This document shows positions 15,532-23,889 of a stretch of 64,000 bases of DNA, in pieces. The notes beneath the pieces were generated by a model. The model did no database searches and was not told the origin of the DNA. It worked only from the letters and a program-made list of their open reading frames with translations. Source of the DNA: UBA4416 sp943362175 (GTDB taxonomy: Bacteria > Bacteroidota > Bacteroidia > B-17B0 > Aurantibacillaceae); contig CALRIU020000018.1 of assembly GCA_943362175.1 (NCBI GenBank), forward strand, positions 43,666 to 107,665, in the 5' to 3' direction. Within the stretch, counting starts at the first letter, position 1; the number at the start of each line of letters is the position of its first letter. Position numbers and translations under genes: made by a program.

Positions 15532-17169
15532 TTACATCATTCCGCCCATGCCTCCCATGCCCGGGTTACCCATTGGCATTTCGGCTTTGTCTTCTTTTTT
15601 CTCAGCCAGGACGCAATCCGTTGTCAACAGCATCGCTGCTACAGATGCGGCGTTCTCTAAAGCGATACGGCTTACTTTAGTAGGATCGATCACACCTGCT
15701 TTCAGTAAGTTCTCATATTTCTCAGTACGGGCGTTGAAACCGAAATCAGCTGTGCCTTCTTTCACTTTCTGTACCACGATAGAACCTTCGATGCCGCAAT
15801 TCGCGCAAATCTGGCGCAGAGGCTCCTCAATCGCGCGTTTCACGATCTGGATACCTGTGTTCTCGTCTTCGTTAATGCCTTTCAGCTTGTCTAAGGAAGA
15901 GATGGCGCGGATATAAGCCACACCGCCGCCCGGTACGATACCTTCTTCTACGGCAGCACGTGTAGCAGCCAAAGCATCGTCCACACGGTCTTTTTTCTCT
16001 TTCATCTCTACTTCGGTAGCAGCACCTACGTAAAGCACAGCCACACCACCGGCTAATTTAGCCAGGCGCTCCTGTAATTTCTCTCTGTCGTAATCAGATG
16101 TGGTAGACTCGATCTGAGCTTTGATCTGGTTCACGCGTGCTGTGATGTCCGCTTTTTTGCCGGCACCACCTACGATGGTTGTGTTGTCTTTGTCAACGGT
16201 AATTTTTTCAGCTTTGCCTAAGAACGTCAGGTCGGCGTTCTCTAATTTGAAGCCTCTGTCTTCTGCGATGAATACGCCACCGGTTAAGATCGCCAAATCT
16301 TCCAGCATCGCTTTTCTGCGGTCGCCGAAGCCAGGCGCTTTCACGGCACAGATTTTCAGGTTAGAGCGTAAGCGGTTTACAACCAGTGTTTGTAAAGCTT
16401 CGCCGTCGATGTCTTCTGCAATGATCAGGATTGGCTTACCTGTTTGTACAGCTTTTTCAAGCACAGGCAATAATTCTTTCATGGTAGAGATTTTCTTTTC
16501 GTAGATCAATACCAATGGGCTGTCCAATACCGCTTCCATTTTGTCCACGTCGGTAATGAAATAAGGAGAAATATAACCACGGTCGAATTCCATACCTTCC
16601 ACCACTTCTACAGTCGTTTCAGTACCTTTGGCTTCTTCTACGGTAATGACTCCTTCTTTTTTCACTTTCGCCATCGCTTCAGCAATCAGTTTGCCGATGG
16701 TGCTGTCGTTGTTGGCAGAAATGGTAGCCACCTGCTCGATTTTTTTATTGTCGTTGCCAACATTCTGAGATTGTTTTTTCAGGTTCTCTACAATCGCTTC
16801 TACCGCTTTGTCGATCCCGCGTTTCAGGTCCATAGGGTTAGCACCTGCCGCGACGTTTTTCAAGCCTGCTGTTACAATGGCCTGGCCTAATACAGTAGCG
16901 GTGGTTGTTCCGTCACCCGCTGCATCAGCCGTTTTGGAAGCTACTTCTTTCAATAACTGAGCACCCATGTTCTCTACCGGGTTCGACAGCTCGATTTCTT
17001 TGGCTACGGTTACACCGTCTTTGGTGATTTGCGGAGAACCGAATTTTTTGTCGATGATCACGTTACGTCCTTTTGGACCCAAGGTAACTTTTACTGCATT
17101 TGCCAATGCGTCAACGCCGCGTTTTAAAGCATCGCGGGCTTCTATATTAAAGGTGATGTCTTTTGCCAT
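15532..17169 (-). CDS. groL: Chaperonin GroEL (60 kDa)
   Basis: This 545-residue chaperonin subunit is full length. It shows AKDITFNIEARDALKRG at the start, the nucleotide-binding GDGTTTATVLGQAI, and a GGM-rich C-terminal tail (GNPGMGGMGGMM). It forms the double-ring folding chamber in the cytoplasm with GroES, encoded 91 bases upstream on the same strand. The order groS-groL is standard, and heat-inducible expression is expected from the family rather than seen in the sequence. Confidence 0.98.
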   Translation of the reverse strand: MAKDITFNIEARDALKRGVDALANAVKVTLGPKGRNVIIDKKFGSPQITKDGVTVAKEIELSNPVENMGAQLLKEVASKTADAAGDGTTTATVLGQAIVTAGLKNVAAGANPMDLKRGIDKAVEAIVENLKKQSQNVGNDNKKIEQVATISANNDSTIGKLIAEAMAKVKKEGVITVEEAKGTETTVEVVEGMEFDRGYISPYFITDVDKMEAVLDSPLVLIYEKKISTMKELLPVLEKAVQTGKPILIIAEDIDGEALQTLVVNRLRSNLKICAVKAPGFGDRRKAMLEDLAILTGGVFIAEDRGFKLENADLTFLGKAEKITVDKDNTTIVGGAGKKADITARVNQIKAQIESTTSDYDREKLQERLAKLAGGVAVLYVGAATEVEMKEKKDRVDDALAATRAAVEEGIVPGGGVAYIRAISSLDKLKGINEDENTGIQIVKRAIEEPLRQICANCGIEGSIVVQKVKEGTADFGFNARTEKYENLLKAGVIDPTKVSRIALENAASVAAMLLTTDCVLAEKKEDKAEMPMGNPGMGGMGGMM

Positions 17170-17260
17170 GTTGTATTTTATTTGAATGTTTCTTGTTTAA
17201 AGTTTTTTGTTGTCTGTTTCGGGAATTTTAAACTTCAAACCCGAAACCAGAAATAAATAA

Positions 17261-17545
17261 TTAAATAATCGCGTAGATGTCGCTTTCGCGCATGATTAAT
17301 AATTCTTTGCCGTCAACCTGAATCTCGGTTCCTGCATATTTGCCGTATAACACCGTATCGCCTACTTTCACAGTCATTGGTTCGTCGGGTTTGCCGGTAC
17401 CTACTGCAATTACTTTTCCTTTCATCGGTTTTTCTTTTGCTGTATCGGGGATGATCAGTCCACCTGCGGTTTTTGTTTCTGCCGGAGCAGCTTCCACCAA
17501 CACTCTGTCTGCCAGAGGTCTTACGTTTACACTCGTTTTTGCCAT
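17261..17545 (-). CDS. groS: Co-chaperonin GroES (10 kDa)
   Basis: This 94-residue protein caps GroEL. It shows VRPLADRVLVEAAPAETKTAGGLIIPDTA with the mobile-loop glycines, VKVGDTVLYGKYAGTEI, and a C-terminus MRESDIYAII. It is the first gene of the groS-groL operon on the - strand. A Bacteroidota-like promoter candidate is present about 50 bases upstream. No CIRCE-type inverted repeat was found. Confidence 0.97.
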   Translation of the reverse strand: MAKTSVNVRPLADRVLVEAAPAETKTAGGLIIPDTAKEKPMKGKVIAVGTGKPDEPMTVKVGDTVLYGKYAGTEIQVDGKELLIMRESDIYAII

Positions 17546-17590
17546 AATTATATTATTTGGTTAGGTTAAAATTGACGCTTGCCTTTCGTC

Positions 17591-17622
17591 CAAAAATGTG
17601 CCAATCGCTTATAGCGGACAAA
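17591..17622 (-). promoter_or_regulatory. Candidate promoter of groS-groL
   Basis: On the - strand, TTTG (17622-17619) is followed after 20 bases by CATTTTTG (17598-17591), one mismatch from TAnnTTTG. The spacing fits the Bacteroidota consensus. The leader would be about 45 bases. Confidence 0.45.
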
Positions 17623-17758
17623 GCGACACAATATTACAGTAAATTACCTGCATTAAAAACAAAATGTCAGGCTTTGTGGCAGAATCGGACACTAAAACCG
17701 GAATCTGTTTTGGGCCACTCCCCGAACGAACGGGCCGGCGACTGGGTCATTTACAGGT

Positions 17759-18053
17759 GGGCGTGTCCCTCCTGGCGTCGGGCCGGGCTATCACTTCCAT
17801 CTTTTGCCGGCACTTCGCTGCCCGCTTCACTTCGACAGGCTCAGCGTAAACTTTTCCGCTCAGGGTGACAGCTCAGTGACCGGCAAAAGGATTTTCGTTC
17901 TATCCCTCACGCGGGTTGAAGTTCCATACAGGAGTTAATCCTTATAAAGGGGTATTATAGCTGCGCGAGGGATTGCCGCGTAAATCCTTTGTCACGACGT
18001 ATCGTGACAAAGATTGGAGCAAAAGCCCGGTCCGGCTCCCGCCGGACGCGCCC
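17759..18053 (+). repeat. Dispersed ~300-bp structured repeat, apparently complete
   Basis: The element is bounded by GGGCGTGTCC and the inverted GGACGCGCCC. Inside are two arm pairs: CTTTTGCCGG..CCGGCAAAAGGATTTT, then TATCCCTCACGCG facing CGCGAGGGATTGCCGCG, and CTTTGTCACGACGTATCGTG, a self-complementary hairpin. Inverted copies of the same text occur at 23020-23303, with partial copies at 1756-1943 and 29327-29434. It contains no gene; the short open frames across it are not conserved between copies. It lies between the fabH 3' end and groS. Confidence 0.75.
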
Positions 18054-18078
18054 TGGTCTTGATAAAAGGAATTAAACG

Positions 18079-19083
18079 TTATTTCCCGTACTGGCTTCCG
18101 TCATAAGCCCATTTCACCCACACGGAACCCCAGGTGAAGCCGCCGCCGAATGCGGAGATAATGATGTTGTCGCCTTTTTTGAAAAGCTTTTCGTAGTCCC
18201 ACAGCAGCAAAGGAATGGTGCCGGCAGTCGTGTTACCATAGCGCTCAATGTTCATGAGCATTTTGTCGAGGCTCAGGCCCATGCGGTTGGCCGTGGCTTC
18301 GCAGATGCGCTTGTTGGCCTGGTGTGGCAGCAGCCAGGTCACATCGTCGGCCGTCAGGTTATTGTTGGCCATGATCTCGGCGCTCACCTCGGCCATATTC
18401 ACCACGGCATGCTTAAACACCGCCTGGCCTTCCTGTTTCACGTAGTGCAGCCTCTGATCGATGGTTTCATGTGTGGGAGGCATCAGGGAGCCGCCGGCAG
18501 GCTGTAATAAATAGTTTCTTCCGGAGCCGTCGGCACGCAGGATGAAATCCTTTACGCCCAGGTCTTCCTCGGTAGGCTCCAGCAATACGGCGCCGCCGCC
18601 GTCGCCAAAGATCACGCAGGTGGCGCGGTCTTCGTAGTTGAGGATGGCGCTCATTTTATCCACGCCAACAATAACTACCTTTTTATATTTTCCGGTTTCA
18701 ATAAACTGGGAGCCGGTAGACAGTGCATAGATAAAGCCGGAGCAGGCCGCAGAGAGGTCGTAGCCCCAGGCGTTCTTCGCGCCGATCTTATCGCAGATCA
18801 CATTGGAAGTGCTGGGGAACATGTAGTCGCCGGTAATGGTGCCAACAATGAGCATGTCAATTTCCTCGGCGCCGATGCCACGTTTTTTCAATAACTCTTC
18901 GATGGCAATCACCATCATATCCGAAGTAGCCTTTCCGGGCTCTTTCAGAATGCGGCGCTCCTTAATGCCGGTACGTGACGTGATCCATTCATCGTTCGTG
19001 TCCACAAATTTTGCCAGCTCATCGTTGGTCATGACAAAATCGGGAACGTAGCCACCAACGGCAGTAATTGCAGCTCTAATCAT
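18079..19083 (-). CDS. fabH: Beta-ketoacyl-ACP synthase III
   Basis: This 334-residue enzyme starts fatty acid synthesis by condensing an acyl-CoA primer with malonyl-ACP. The catalytic Cys (SAACSGFIYAL), His (LPHQANKRI) and Asn (RYGNTTAGTIPL) are present, and the length is normal. The start codon overlaps the plsX stop by one base (TAATG), so the two are translationally coupled. The plsX-fabH order is common, although no rpmF precedes it here. Confidence 0.96.
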   Translation of the reverse strand: MIRAAITAVGGYVPDFVMTNDELAKFVDTNDEWITSRTGIKERRILKEPGKATSDMMVIAIEELLKKRGIGAEEIDMLIVGTITGDYMFPSTSNVICDKIGAKNAWGYDLSAACSGFIYALSTGSQFIETGKYKKVVIVGVDKMSAILNYEDRATCVIFGDGGGAVLLEPTEEDLGVKDFILRADGSGRNYLLQPAGGSLMPPTHETIDQRLHYVKQEGQAVFKHAVVNMAEVSAEIMANNNLTADDVTWLLPHQANKRICEATANRMGLSLDKMLMNIERYGNTTAGTIPLLLWDYEKLFKKGDNIIISAFGGGFTWGSVWVKWAYDGSQYGK

Positions 19084-20021
19084 TATTGAAATACGGTTTT
19101 AATTTTTTCGTTTAAGTTTGCTTCCACAATATCCCTGCTCAGGATCAGCATGTTTTTAAAAGCAAGGGGAGTCGACTTACCGTGGGCAATCATCACATTG
19201 GAGTTGATGCCCAGGATAGGAGTGCCGCCGTATAGCTCGTAATTGAATTTATCGAAGTAGTCGTCGCTGCGGTTGCGGCGCTTAATGATAGAATAGAAGG
19301 CCTCGGCTGTTTTTAATAACACATTGCCCGTAAACCCTTCGCACACGATTACATCGGCTTTATCTTCAAACACCTCGATGCCTTCCACGTTTCCAACGAA
19401 GTTGAAGTCTTTGGAATCTTTCATGAGGGCATGTGTGGCCTGGGCCACGAGGTTTCCTTTTTCAGGCTCTTCGCCGATATTCAATAAGCCCACTTTAGGG
19501 TTGTCGATCTTATATACTTCCTTGGCAAAGATGGAGCCGAGGATGGCAAACTGGTACAGCACATCGGGCTTGCAATCGGCGTTGGTGCCTACGTCGAGCA
19601 CAATGCCAAAGCCGCCGTTCTCTTTCGGGAGAATGGAGGTAATGCAGGGACGGATGACACCCGGAACCGCTTTCACGCTGAACATGGCGCCTACCAGCAT
19701 GGCCCCGGTATTTCCGGCGCTGGCAAAGGATTGGATCTCGTTCTCCTTCAGAAGCTTATAGCCTACAGAGATGCTGCTGTTGGGTTTCTGCGCCAGTGCT
19801 TTGGTAGGGTGTTCGCCCATCTCAATGACATCTGGTGCGTGTACAAAATCAAATTGGCTTTCCGGTATATGTTTGCTGTTGAGGTAAGCTTTTGCTTTTT
19901 CCGTATCGCCTATCAATACGATCCGCACATCGGCCGGTAAAGCATTAAGGGCATCCACGGCGCCGGCGAGGCAGTTTTCAGGGGCAAAATCGCCACCCAT
20001 AATATCTAGTCCGATCTTCAT
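19083..20021 (-). CDS. plsX: Phosphate acyltransferase PlsX
   Basis: This 312-residue cytoplasmic enzyme makes acyl-phosphate from acyl-ACP for phospholipid synthesis. The N-terminus MKIGLDIMGGDFAPE is diagnostic and sets the start at 20021 (an ATG two codons earlier at 20027 is the alternative; the longer frame from 20075 is not family-like). Also seen are GNTGAML, LDVGTNADCKP and VCEGFTGNVLLKT. The operon is plsX-fabH with a -7 box about 50 bases upstream. Confidence 0.96.
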   Translation of the reverse strand: MKIGLDIMGGDFAPENCLAGAVDALNALPADVRIVLIGDTEKAKAYLNSKHIPESQFDFVHAPDVIEMGEHPTKALAQKPNSSISVGYKLLKENEIQSFASAGNTGAMLVGAMFSVKAVPGVIRPCITSILPKENGGFGIVLDVGTNADCKPDVLYQFAILGSIFAKEVYKIDNPKVGLLNIGEEPEKGNLVAQATHALMKDSKDFNFVGNVEGIEVFEDKADVIVCEGFTGNVLLKTAEAFYSIIKRRNRSDDYFDKFNYELYGGTPILGINSNVMIAHGKSTPLAFKNMLILSRDIVEANLNEKIKTVFQ

Positions 20022-20072
20022 ACTCATGGGTTTATGGTTTAAGGTAAAATCCCTAAACGAATAAATAATTGG

Positions 20073-20080
20073 CAAAAATA
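20073..20080 (-). promoter_or_regulatory. Candidate -7 box TATTTTTG of plsX-fabH
   Basis: A perfect TAnnTTTG on the - strand lies about 50 bases before the plsX start. The nearest upstream TTTG is only 14 bases away, shorter than usual, so the -33 element is uncertain. Confidence 0.45.
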
Positions 20081-20147
20081 CAATAATTATCCTTCAAAGT
20101 TATGCGTGCCGCTATTCCTTTGAGACTTAATAAATTAAAGATTTTAT

Positions 20148-20178
20148 GCTTTTATGCCGGAGAAAGACTCTAAATTTG
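20148..20178 (+). promoter_or_regulatory. Candidate promoter of sufE-like gene
   Basis: A perfect -7 box TAAATTTG (20171-20178) follows a T-rich -33 candidate (CTTTT at 20149-20153). The ATG at 20183 is only 4 bases after the box, so the transcript would be essentially leaderless. Confidence 0.45.
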
Positions 20179-20182
20179 CGCC

Positions 20183-20599
20183 ATGACAATAGAAGCTATT
20201 GAAAACGAAATCATTGAGGAGTTTGAGATCTTTGGCGACGATTGGGAGGGAAAATATGAACACCTGATCGAGCTGGGAAAAAGCCTGCCTAAAATAAAAG
20301 AAGCCTATAAGACCGACGATCGCCTCATCAAAGGCTGCCAGAGCCGTGTGTGGCTGCACACCGAAAAACAGGAGGGAAAGATCGTTTATACGGCCGATAG
20401 CGACGCCATTATCACCAAAGGCATGGTCGCGCTTATTATCCGTGTTTTGTCGAACCAGTCGCCGGAAGACATTATCAAGGCCGATCTGAATTTTATCAAT
20501 AAAATAGGGCTGACGGAGCATTTGTCGCCCACCAGGGCCAATGGCTTGTTGAGCATGATCCGGCAAATGAAACTCGATGCTGTTGCCTTGAATAATTAA
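20183..20599 (+). CDS. SufE-family cysteine desulfurase accessory protein
   Basis: This 138-residue cytoplasmic protein carries the SufE signature DDRLIKGCQSRVWLH, where the Cys accepts persulfide sulfur from a SufS-type desulfurase for Fe-S cluster assembly. GLTEHLSPTRANGL near the C-terminus is also typical. The length matches the family. No other suf genes are adjacent. Confidence 0.93.
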   Translation: MTIEAIENEIIEEFEIFGDDWEGKYEHLIELGKSLPKIKEAYKTDDRLIKGCQSRVWLHTEKQEGKIVYTADSDAIITKGMVALIIRVLSNQSPEDIIKADLNFINKIGLTEHLSPTRANGLLSMIRQMKLDAVALNN

Positions 20600-20682
20600 A
20601 AATATGACATGGCGGTTTCGGGTCACGACGCGTCGTGATCAACCACCTTTTTTTGACGCAGGCTCCCGAAGTCAACAACGAT

Positions 20683-21570
20683 ATGAATACGAAAGCCCTT
20701 TCCTGGACCATCTTAATTGTACTATCCCTTATCTGGGGCAGCTCGTTCATTTTAATGAAACAAGGCATGAAAGCCTTTAGCAGCGATGAAGTAGCCGGGC
20801 TGAGGATCACCATTGCCTCGGCCTTTATGCTGCCCTTCCAGCTCAAATACTATAAGATCGATCTGAGGAAGAACCTGAAAGGCCTGTTATTGATGGGCGT
20901 TTTCGGGAACCTGATACCCGCCTTTCTCTTTACCAAAGCCGAAACCGAGATCAGCAGCAGCCTCACGGGCATGCTCAATGCGCTGACGCCCCTGTTTACC
21001 ATTATCGTGGGCATGCTGGCTTTCCGGCAGGCTGCCAGCCGCAACCAGGTGGCAGGCGTCCTGGTGGGTTTCGTAGGGGCAGTGGTGCTGGTGATGTACG
21101 GGGGCGACGAGAACGACCAGACGAAAAATATCCTGTACAGCCTGCTGGTGGCGCTGGCCACGCTCTGCTATGCCATCAGCGTGAACGGGATCAAGGCTTT
21201 TCTCGGGCACCTCAATTCCATGCAGGCCACGGTATGGTCTTTTACGCTGATAGGCCCGGTAGCGGCCATTTACCTCTTCGGCTTTACCGATGTGGTGAAG
21301 CATGCGCAGGAGAACCCAGGGGCGATAAGGGCTTTGGGCTATGTAAGCATCCTGGCCATTGTGGGCTCTGCCATTTCAGTGGTTATTTATAATACCTTAA
21401 TCAAGATATCGGGAACGGTATTTGCCGCCAGCTGTACTTACCTCATCCCGGTGGTGGCCATTGGCTGGGGCGTATACGACGGCGAACGGGTGCATGTGAT
21501 GCAGATGGTAGCTGTTCTGGTTATTATTGCCGGCATCCGGCTGATCAACCTGAAGAAGAAGGTATCCTGA
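20683..21570 (+). CDS. EamA/DMT-family transporter
   Basis: This inner-membrane protein of about 295 residues has roughly ten hydrophobic segments arranged as two EamA repeats. The first begins ILIVLSLIWGSSFILMKQGM and the second ILYSLLVALATLCYAISVNG. The ATG at 20683 directly precedes the first membrane helix. Members are usually metabolite exporters; the substrate cannot be assigned. A TCACGACGCGTCGTGA palindrome lies just upstream (20623-20638). The gene is followed by a duplicated non-coding block. Confidence 0.88.
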   Translation: MNTKALSWTILIVLSLIWGSSFILMKQGMKAFSSDEVAGLRITIASAFMLPFQLKYYKIDLRKNLKGLLLMGVFGNLIPAFLFTKAETEISSSLTGMLNALTPLFTIIVGMLAFRQAASRNQVAGVLVGFVGAVVLVMYGGDENDQTKNILYSLLVALATLCYAISVNGIKAFLGHLNSMQATVWSFTLIGPVAAIYLFGFTDVVKHAQENPGAIRALGYVSILAIVGSAISVVIYNTLIKISGTVFAASCTYLIPVVAIGWGVYDGERVHVMQMVAVLVIIAGIRLINLKKKVS

Positions 21571-21990
21571 GGGTGGCTTCGGCTGCGCTCAGCCACCAAT
21601 GGAGCGCCGCACCGGGGACATGGAAGGGGGCAGCTCTTTTTTGACGATGCCTCTTTGTCGCCAAAAAAACCGCAGCGAATCATGATCCTGGAAACGCGTC
21701 TAGAATAACTCCTTAGGTTTTGAAACGGTGACTTCGGCTGCGCTCAGCCACCAATGGAGCGCCGCACCAGGGACATGAAGGGGGCAGTTCTTTTTTTGCG
21801 ATGCCTCTTTGGCGCCAGAAAAACGCAGCGAATCATACCCTGGTGCCAAAAAAATAAATAATTTGGAGCGCTAAGCTTGTTTCAATACCTCCTGCATGGA
21901 ATGATAAATGGGTTTTTATGATCCTGGAAACGAGTTTAGGATAACCCGCTAGGGCTTGAAACGGTGACTGAGCGGAGCCGAAGCCACGAA
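21571..21990. repeat. Tandem duplicated non-coding block with terminal palindromes
   Basis: Unit A (about 21572-21726) and unit B (about 21727-21964) share, in order, TTCGGCTGCGCTCAGCCACC, AATGGAGCGCCGCACC, GGGGCAG, GCGATGCCTCTTTG or ACGATGCCTCTTTG, GCAGCGAATCAT and CCTGGAAACG. Unit B carries about 75 extra bases before CCTGGAAACG. The block ends with another CTGAGCG palindrome at 21964-21990. No gene is present. Confidence 0.75.
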
Positions 21991-22035
21991 ATCAGCCCTG
22001 AAATGTTAAAAACTTTTGGGTTTTGGCGCTGAATC

Positions 22036-22066
22036 TTTGGCAGATATAAAAAAAGCCCTATCTTTG
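22036..22066 (+). promoter_or_regulatory. Promoter of rplU-rpmA
   Basis: TTTG at 22036-22039, a 19-base spacer and a perfect -7 box TATCTTTG at 22059-22066 match the Bacteroidota promoter. The leader to the ATG at 22107 is about 35 bases, room for ribosomal-protein autoregulation. Confidence 0.75.
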
Positions 22067-22106
22067 CCGTCCTTAAAATTATTAACACATAAATCAATTT
22101 AACACC

Positions 22107-22604
22107 ATGTATGCAATTGTAGAAATAGCAGGGCAACAATTTAAAGTGGAACGAGGCAATAAAGTTTACGTTCACCGCCTGGATGCTAGCGAAGGTGCTA
22201 ATGTAGAGTTCGACAAAGTTTTCTTAATCGACAACGGCGGAAAAATCTCTATCGGTAGCCCAACAGTAGATGGCGCAAGAGTTGCGGCCACAGTAATCGA
22301 GCACGTGAAAGGCGACAAAGTGATCGTATTCAAAAAATTACGCCGTAAAGGTTACCAGAAATGGAACAACCACCGTCAGCTTTACACTCAGATCCTGATC
22401 CAGGGTGTATTAGGAAAAGGCGAAAGCGTGAAAGAAGAATTAAAAGCTGAAAAAGCAACACGTACTTTTTTACCAAAAAGCAAATATGGCGTTACGGCTG
22501 CTCCGGTAGCTGAAGCTCCTGTGGCTGAGAAAAAGGCGCCTGCTAAAAAAGCAGCGGCTAAAAAAGCACCTGCAAAGAAAGCAGCTAAAAAAACAGAAGA
22601 ATAA
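22107..22604 (+). CDS. rplU: 50S ribosomal protein L21 with Lys/Ala-rich tail
   Basis: This 165-residue protein has the standard L21 core (MYAIVEIAGQQFKVERGNKV to about residue 103, including KRRKGYQKW-like RRKGYQKWNNHRQ). It then has a ~60-residue extension ending in repeated KKAPAKKA/KKAAAKKA units. Typical bacterial L21 is about 103 residues, so the tail is an addition; similar low-complexity tails occur in several Bacteroidota ribosomal proteins. rpmA follows after 33 bases and is co-transcribed. Confidence 0.96.
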   Translation: MYAIVEIAGQQFKVERGNKVYVHRLDASEGANVEFDKVFLIDNGGKISIGSPTVDGARVAATVIEHVKGDKVIVFKKLRRKGYQKWNNHRQLYTQILIQGVLGKGESVKEELKAEKATRTFLPKSKYGVTAAPVAEAPVAEKKAPAKKAAAKKAPAKKAAKKTEE

Positions 22605-22637
22605 TTAAAAAGATCTAACCATTAAATTTTATAAAAA

Positions 22638-22898
22638 ATGGCACATAAGAAAGGGGCGGGCTCCACAAACAACGGCAGGGAATCACACAGCAAACGCTTA
22701 GGCGTTAAGATCTTTGGTGGTCAGGACTGCATCTCCGGCAACATCATCGTTCGCCAGCGTGGTACGAAACACAACCCGGGCGAAAACGTAGGTATGGGAA
22801 AAGACCATACGTTATTTGCTTTAGTTGACGGTAAAGTCGTATTCAAAAAGAAAAAAGATAACCGATCATACGTTTCTGTTGTTCCTGTAGAGGCATAA
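22638..22898 (+). CDS. rpmA: 50S ribosomal protein L27
   Basis: This 86-residue protein begins MAHKKGAGSTNNGRESHSKRLG, the canonical L27 N-terminus without the cleavable extension found in Firmicutes. GNIIVRQRGTKHNPGENVGMG follows. It is part of the peptidyl-transferase surroundings of the 50S subunit. It is the last gene of the rplU-rpmA operon and is followed by a terminator. Confidence 0.97.
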   Translation: MAHKKGAGSTNNGRESHSKRLGVKIFGGQDCISGNIIVRQRGTKHNPGENVGMGKDHTLFALVDGKVVFKKKKDNRSYVSVVPVEA

Positions 22899-22922
22899 TA
22901 GAATCTGGTATTTATCAAACTC

Positions 22923-22955
22923 AAAAGCCCTCCGCAGAAACGGTGGGCTTTTTGT
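22923..22955 (+). terminator. Terminator of rplU-rpmA
   Basis: The stem AAAAGCCC..CC / GG..GGGCTTTT with one T/T mismatch is followed by TTTTTG, 25 bases after the rpmA stop. Confidence 0.82.
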
Positions 22956-23019
22956 GTTTACAGGCAATTGGGATGAAATAGCGATGTTCGAAATAGAGCT
23001 ATCGTTTAGGGATCAGGCT

Positions 23020-23303
23020 GAAAACCCGGGCTGTTTTGTTTTGGGTGCCGCACGGGCCGCTCCCGGGCTCCGCTTCGCTGCGGTTCTTTACTGTGTAGGA
23101 ACAGGCACGGTAAAGGAACTAAACCCTTCGCGTCCCTGGCGCAGCTACACGCCGCCGGTTTAGGTTAGCCCATCGCTTTGGGTGGAACCGCGTGAAGGAT
23201 AGAACGGAAATCCTTTTTTGCCGCACTTCGGCTACGCTCAGTGACCTGCAAAAAAGATTGAAGTGATAGCCTGACGGCGCCTGTTCTTTGCGCCGGCACG
23301 CCC
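23020..23303 (-). repeat. Dispersed ~300-bp structured repeat, inverted copy
   Basis: Read on the - strand it begins GGGCGTGCCGGCGCAAAG, has CAATCTTTTTTGC.., a CTGAGCGTAGCCGAAG palindrome, GGCAAAAAAGGATTTCCGTT, CTATCCTTCACGCGG and, further on, GTAGCTGCGCCAGGGACGCG. These match the order in 17759-18053. The far end (near 23020) is poorly defined. No gene is contained. Confidence 0.68.
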
Positions 23304-23412
23304 AAAAGCAGAATAATCGCTGAAATAGATATAAGTACGAACCAAATTTTTGCCTCTTAACCACAGCACATGGCTTAAACAGGTTTACATTCATAAACGC
23401 TAACATCTACAC

Positions 23413-23889
23413 GTGAAACACACCATCCACCATATCCTCTCCGGCCTGATAGTGCTGATTGCGCTCACCGCCTGTAAAACCAGGAACGTGCCCCCGGCCC
23501 CCTTGCCCGAAAAAACGGCTTTCTATACCATTGAAGCCATAAGGGATACGGTGAAGCAAGTTACCACGTTTAAGGTGCTTAAGGTGACTGTCGTTGACAC
23601 AAAGATCAATTACCGCGCCGATGAGGCTAAAGCCAAAAGCAGGGACTTCCTGAAGTTTGAGATCATGACGAAGCACTCGGCTCCTGTGATCGCTTATTCG
23701 GAGCATCCTTTGTTCAGGAAAGTCGATTTGTATGAAGAGACTGGGGAAATCAGCTCCAAATTAATATCTTTACCGAAGGGCCAGGTAACGGTGCGTGTGC
23801 CCTATACAGAAGACTACACAGCTATCGGGATCACCGAAACCATTCATTTTAAAGCAGGGAAGCCTGTGATCGTCAAACATGAAAAATAA
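23413..23889 (+). CDS. Lipoprotein of unknown function, coupled to M64 peptidase
   Basis: This 158-residue protein is not recognised. The GTG start at 23413 gives a signal peptide with lipobox LTAC. The mature domain (TAFYTIEAIRDTVKQVTTF ... HFKAGKPVIVKHEK) has alternating strands and no cysteine beyond the lipid anchor. It overlaps the next gene by 11 bases, so the two are probably translationally coupled and may act together at the cell surface. Confidence 0.68.
   Translation: MKHTIHHILSGLIVLIALTACKTRNVPPAPLPEKTAFYTIEAIRDTVKQVTTFKVLKVTVVDTKINYRADEAKAKSRDFLKFEIMTKHSAPVIAYSEHPLFRKVDLYEETGEISSKLISLPKGQVTVRVPYTEDYTAIGITETIHFKAGKPVIVKHEK

Noticed and set aside
17588..17606. Possible sigma-54 promoter (TGGCAC...TTGG) upstream of groS
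   Set aside because: The -12 part does not match TTGC at the required spacing, and a Bacteroidota sigma-70-type candidate overlaps it with better agreement.
17557..17868. Open frame of about 100 codons upstream of groS on the + strand
   Set aside because: It runs through the groS promoter and the dispersed structured repeat; the frame is not preserved in the other repeat copies.
22954..23163. Short + strand open frame after rpmA
   Set aside because: It overlaps the inverted copy of the dispersed repeat and shows no protein features.
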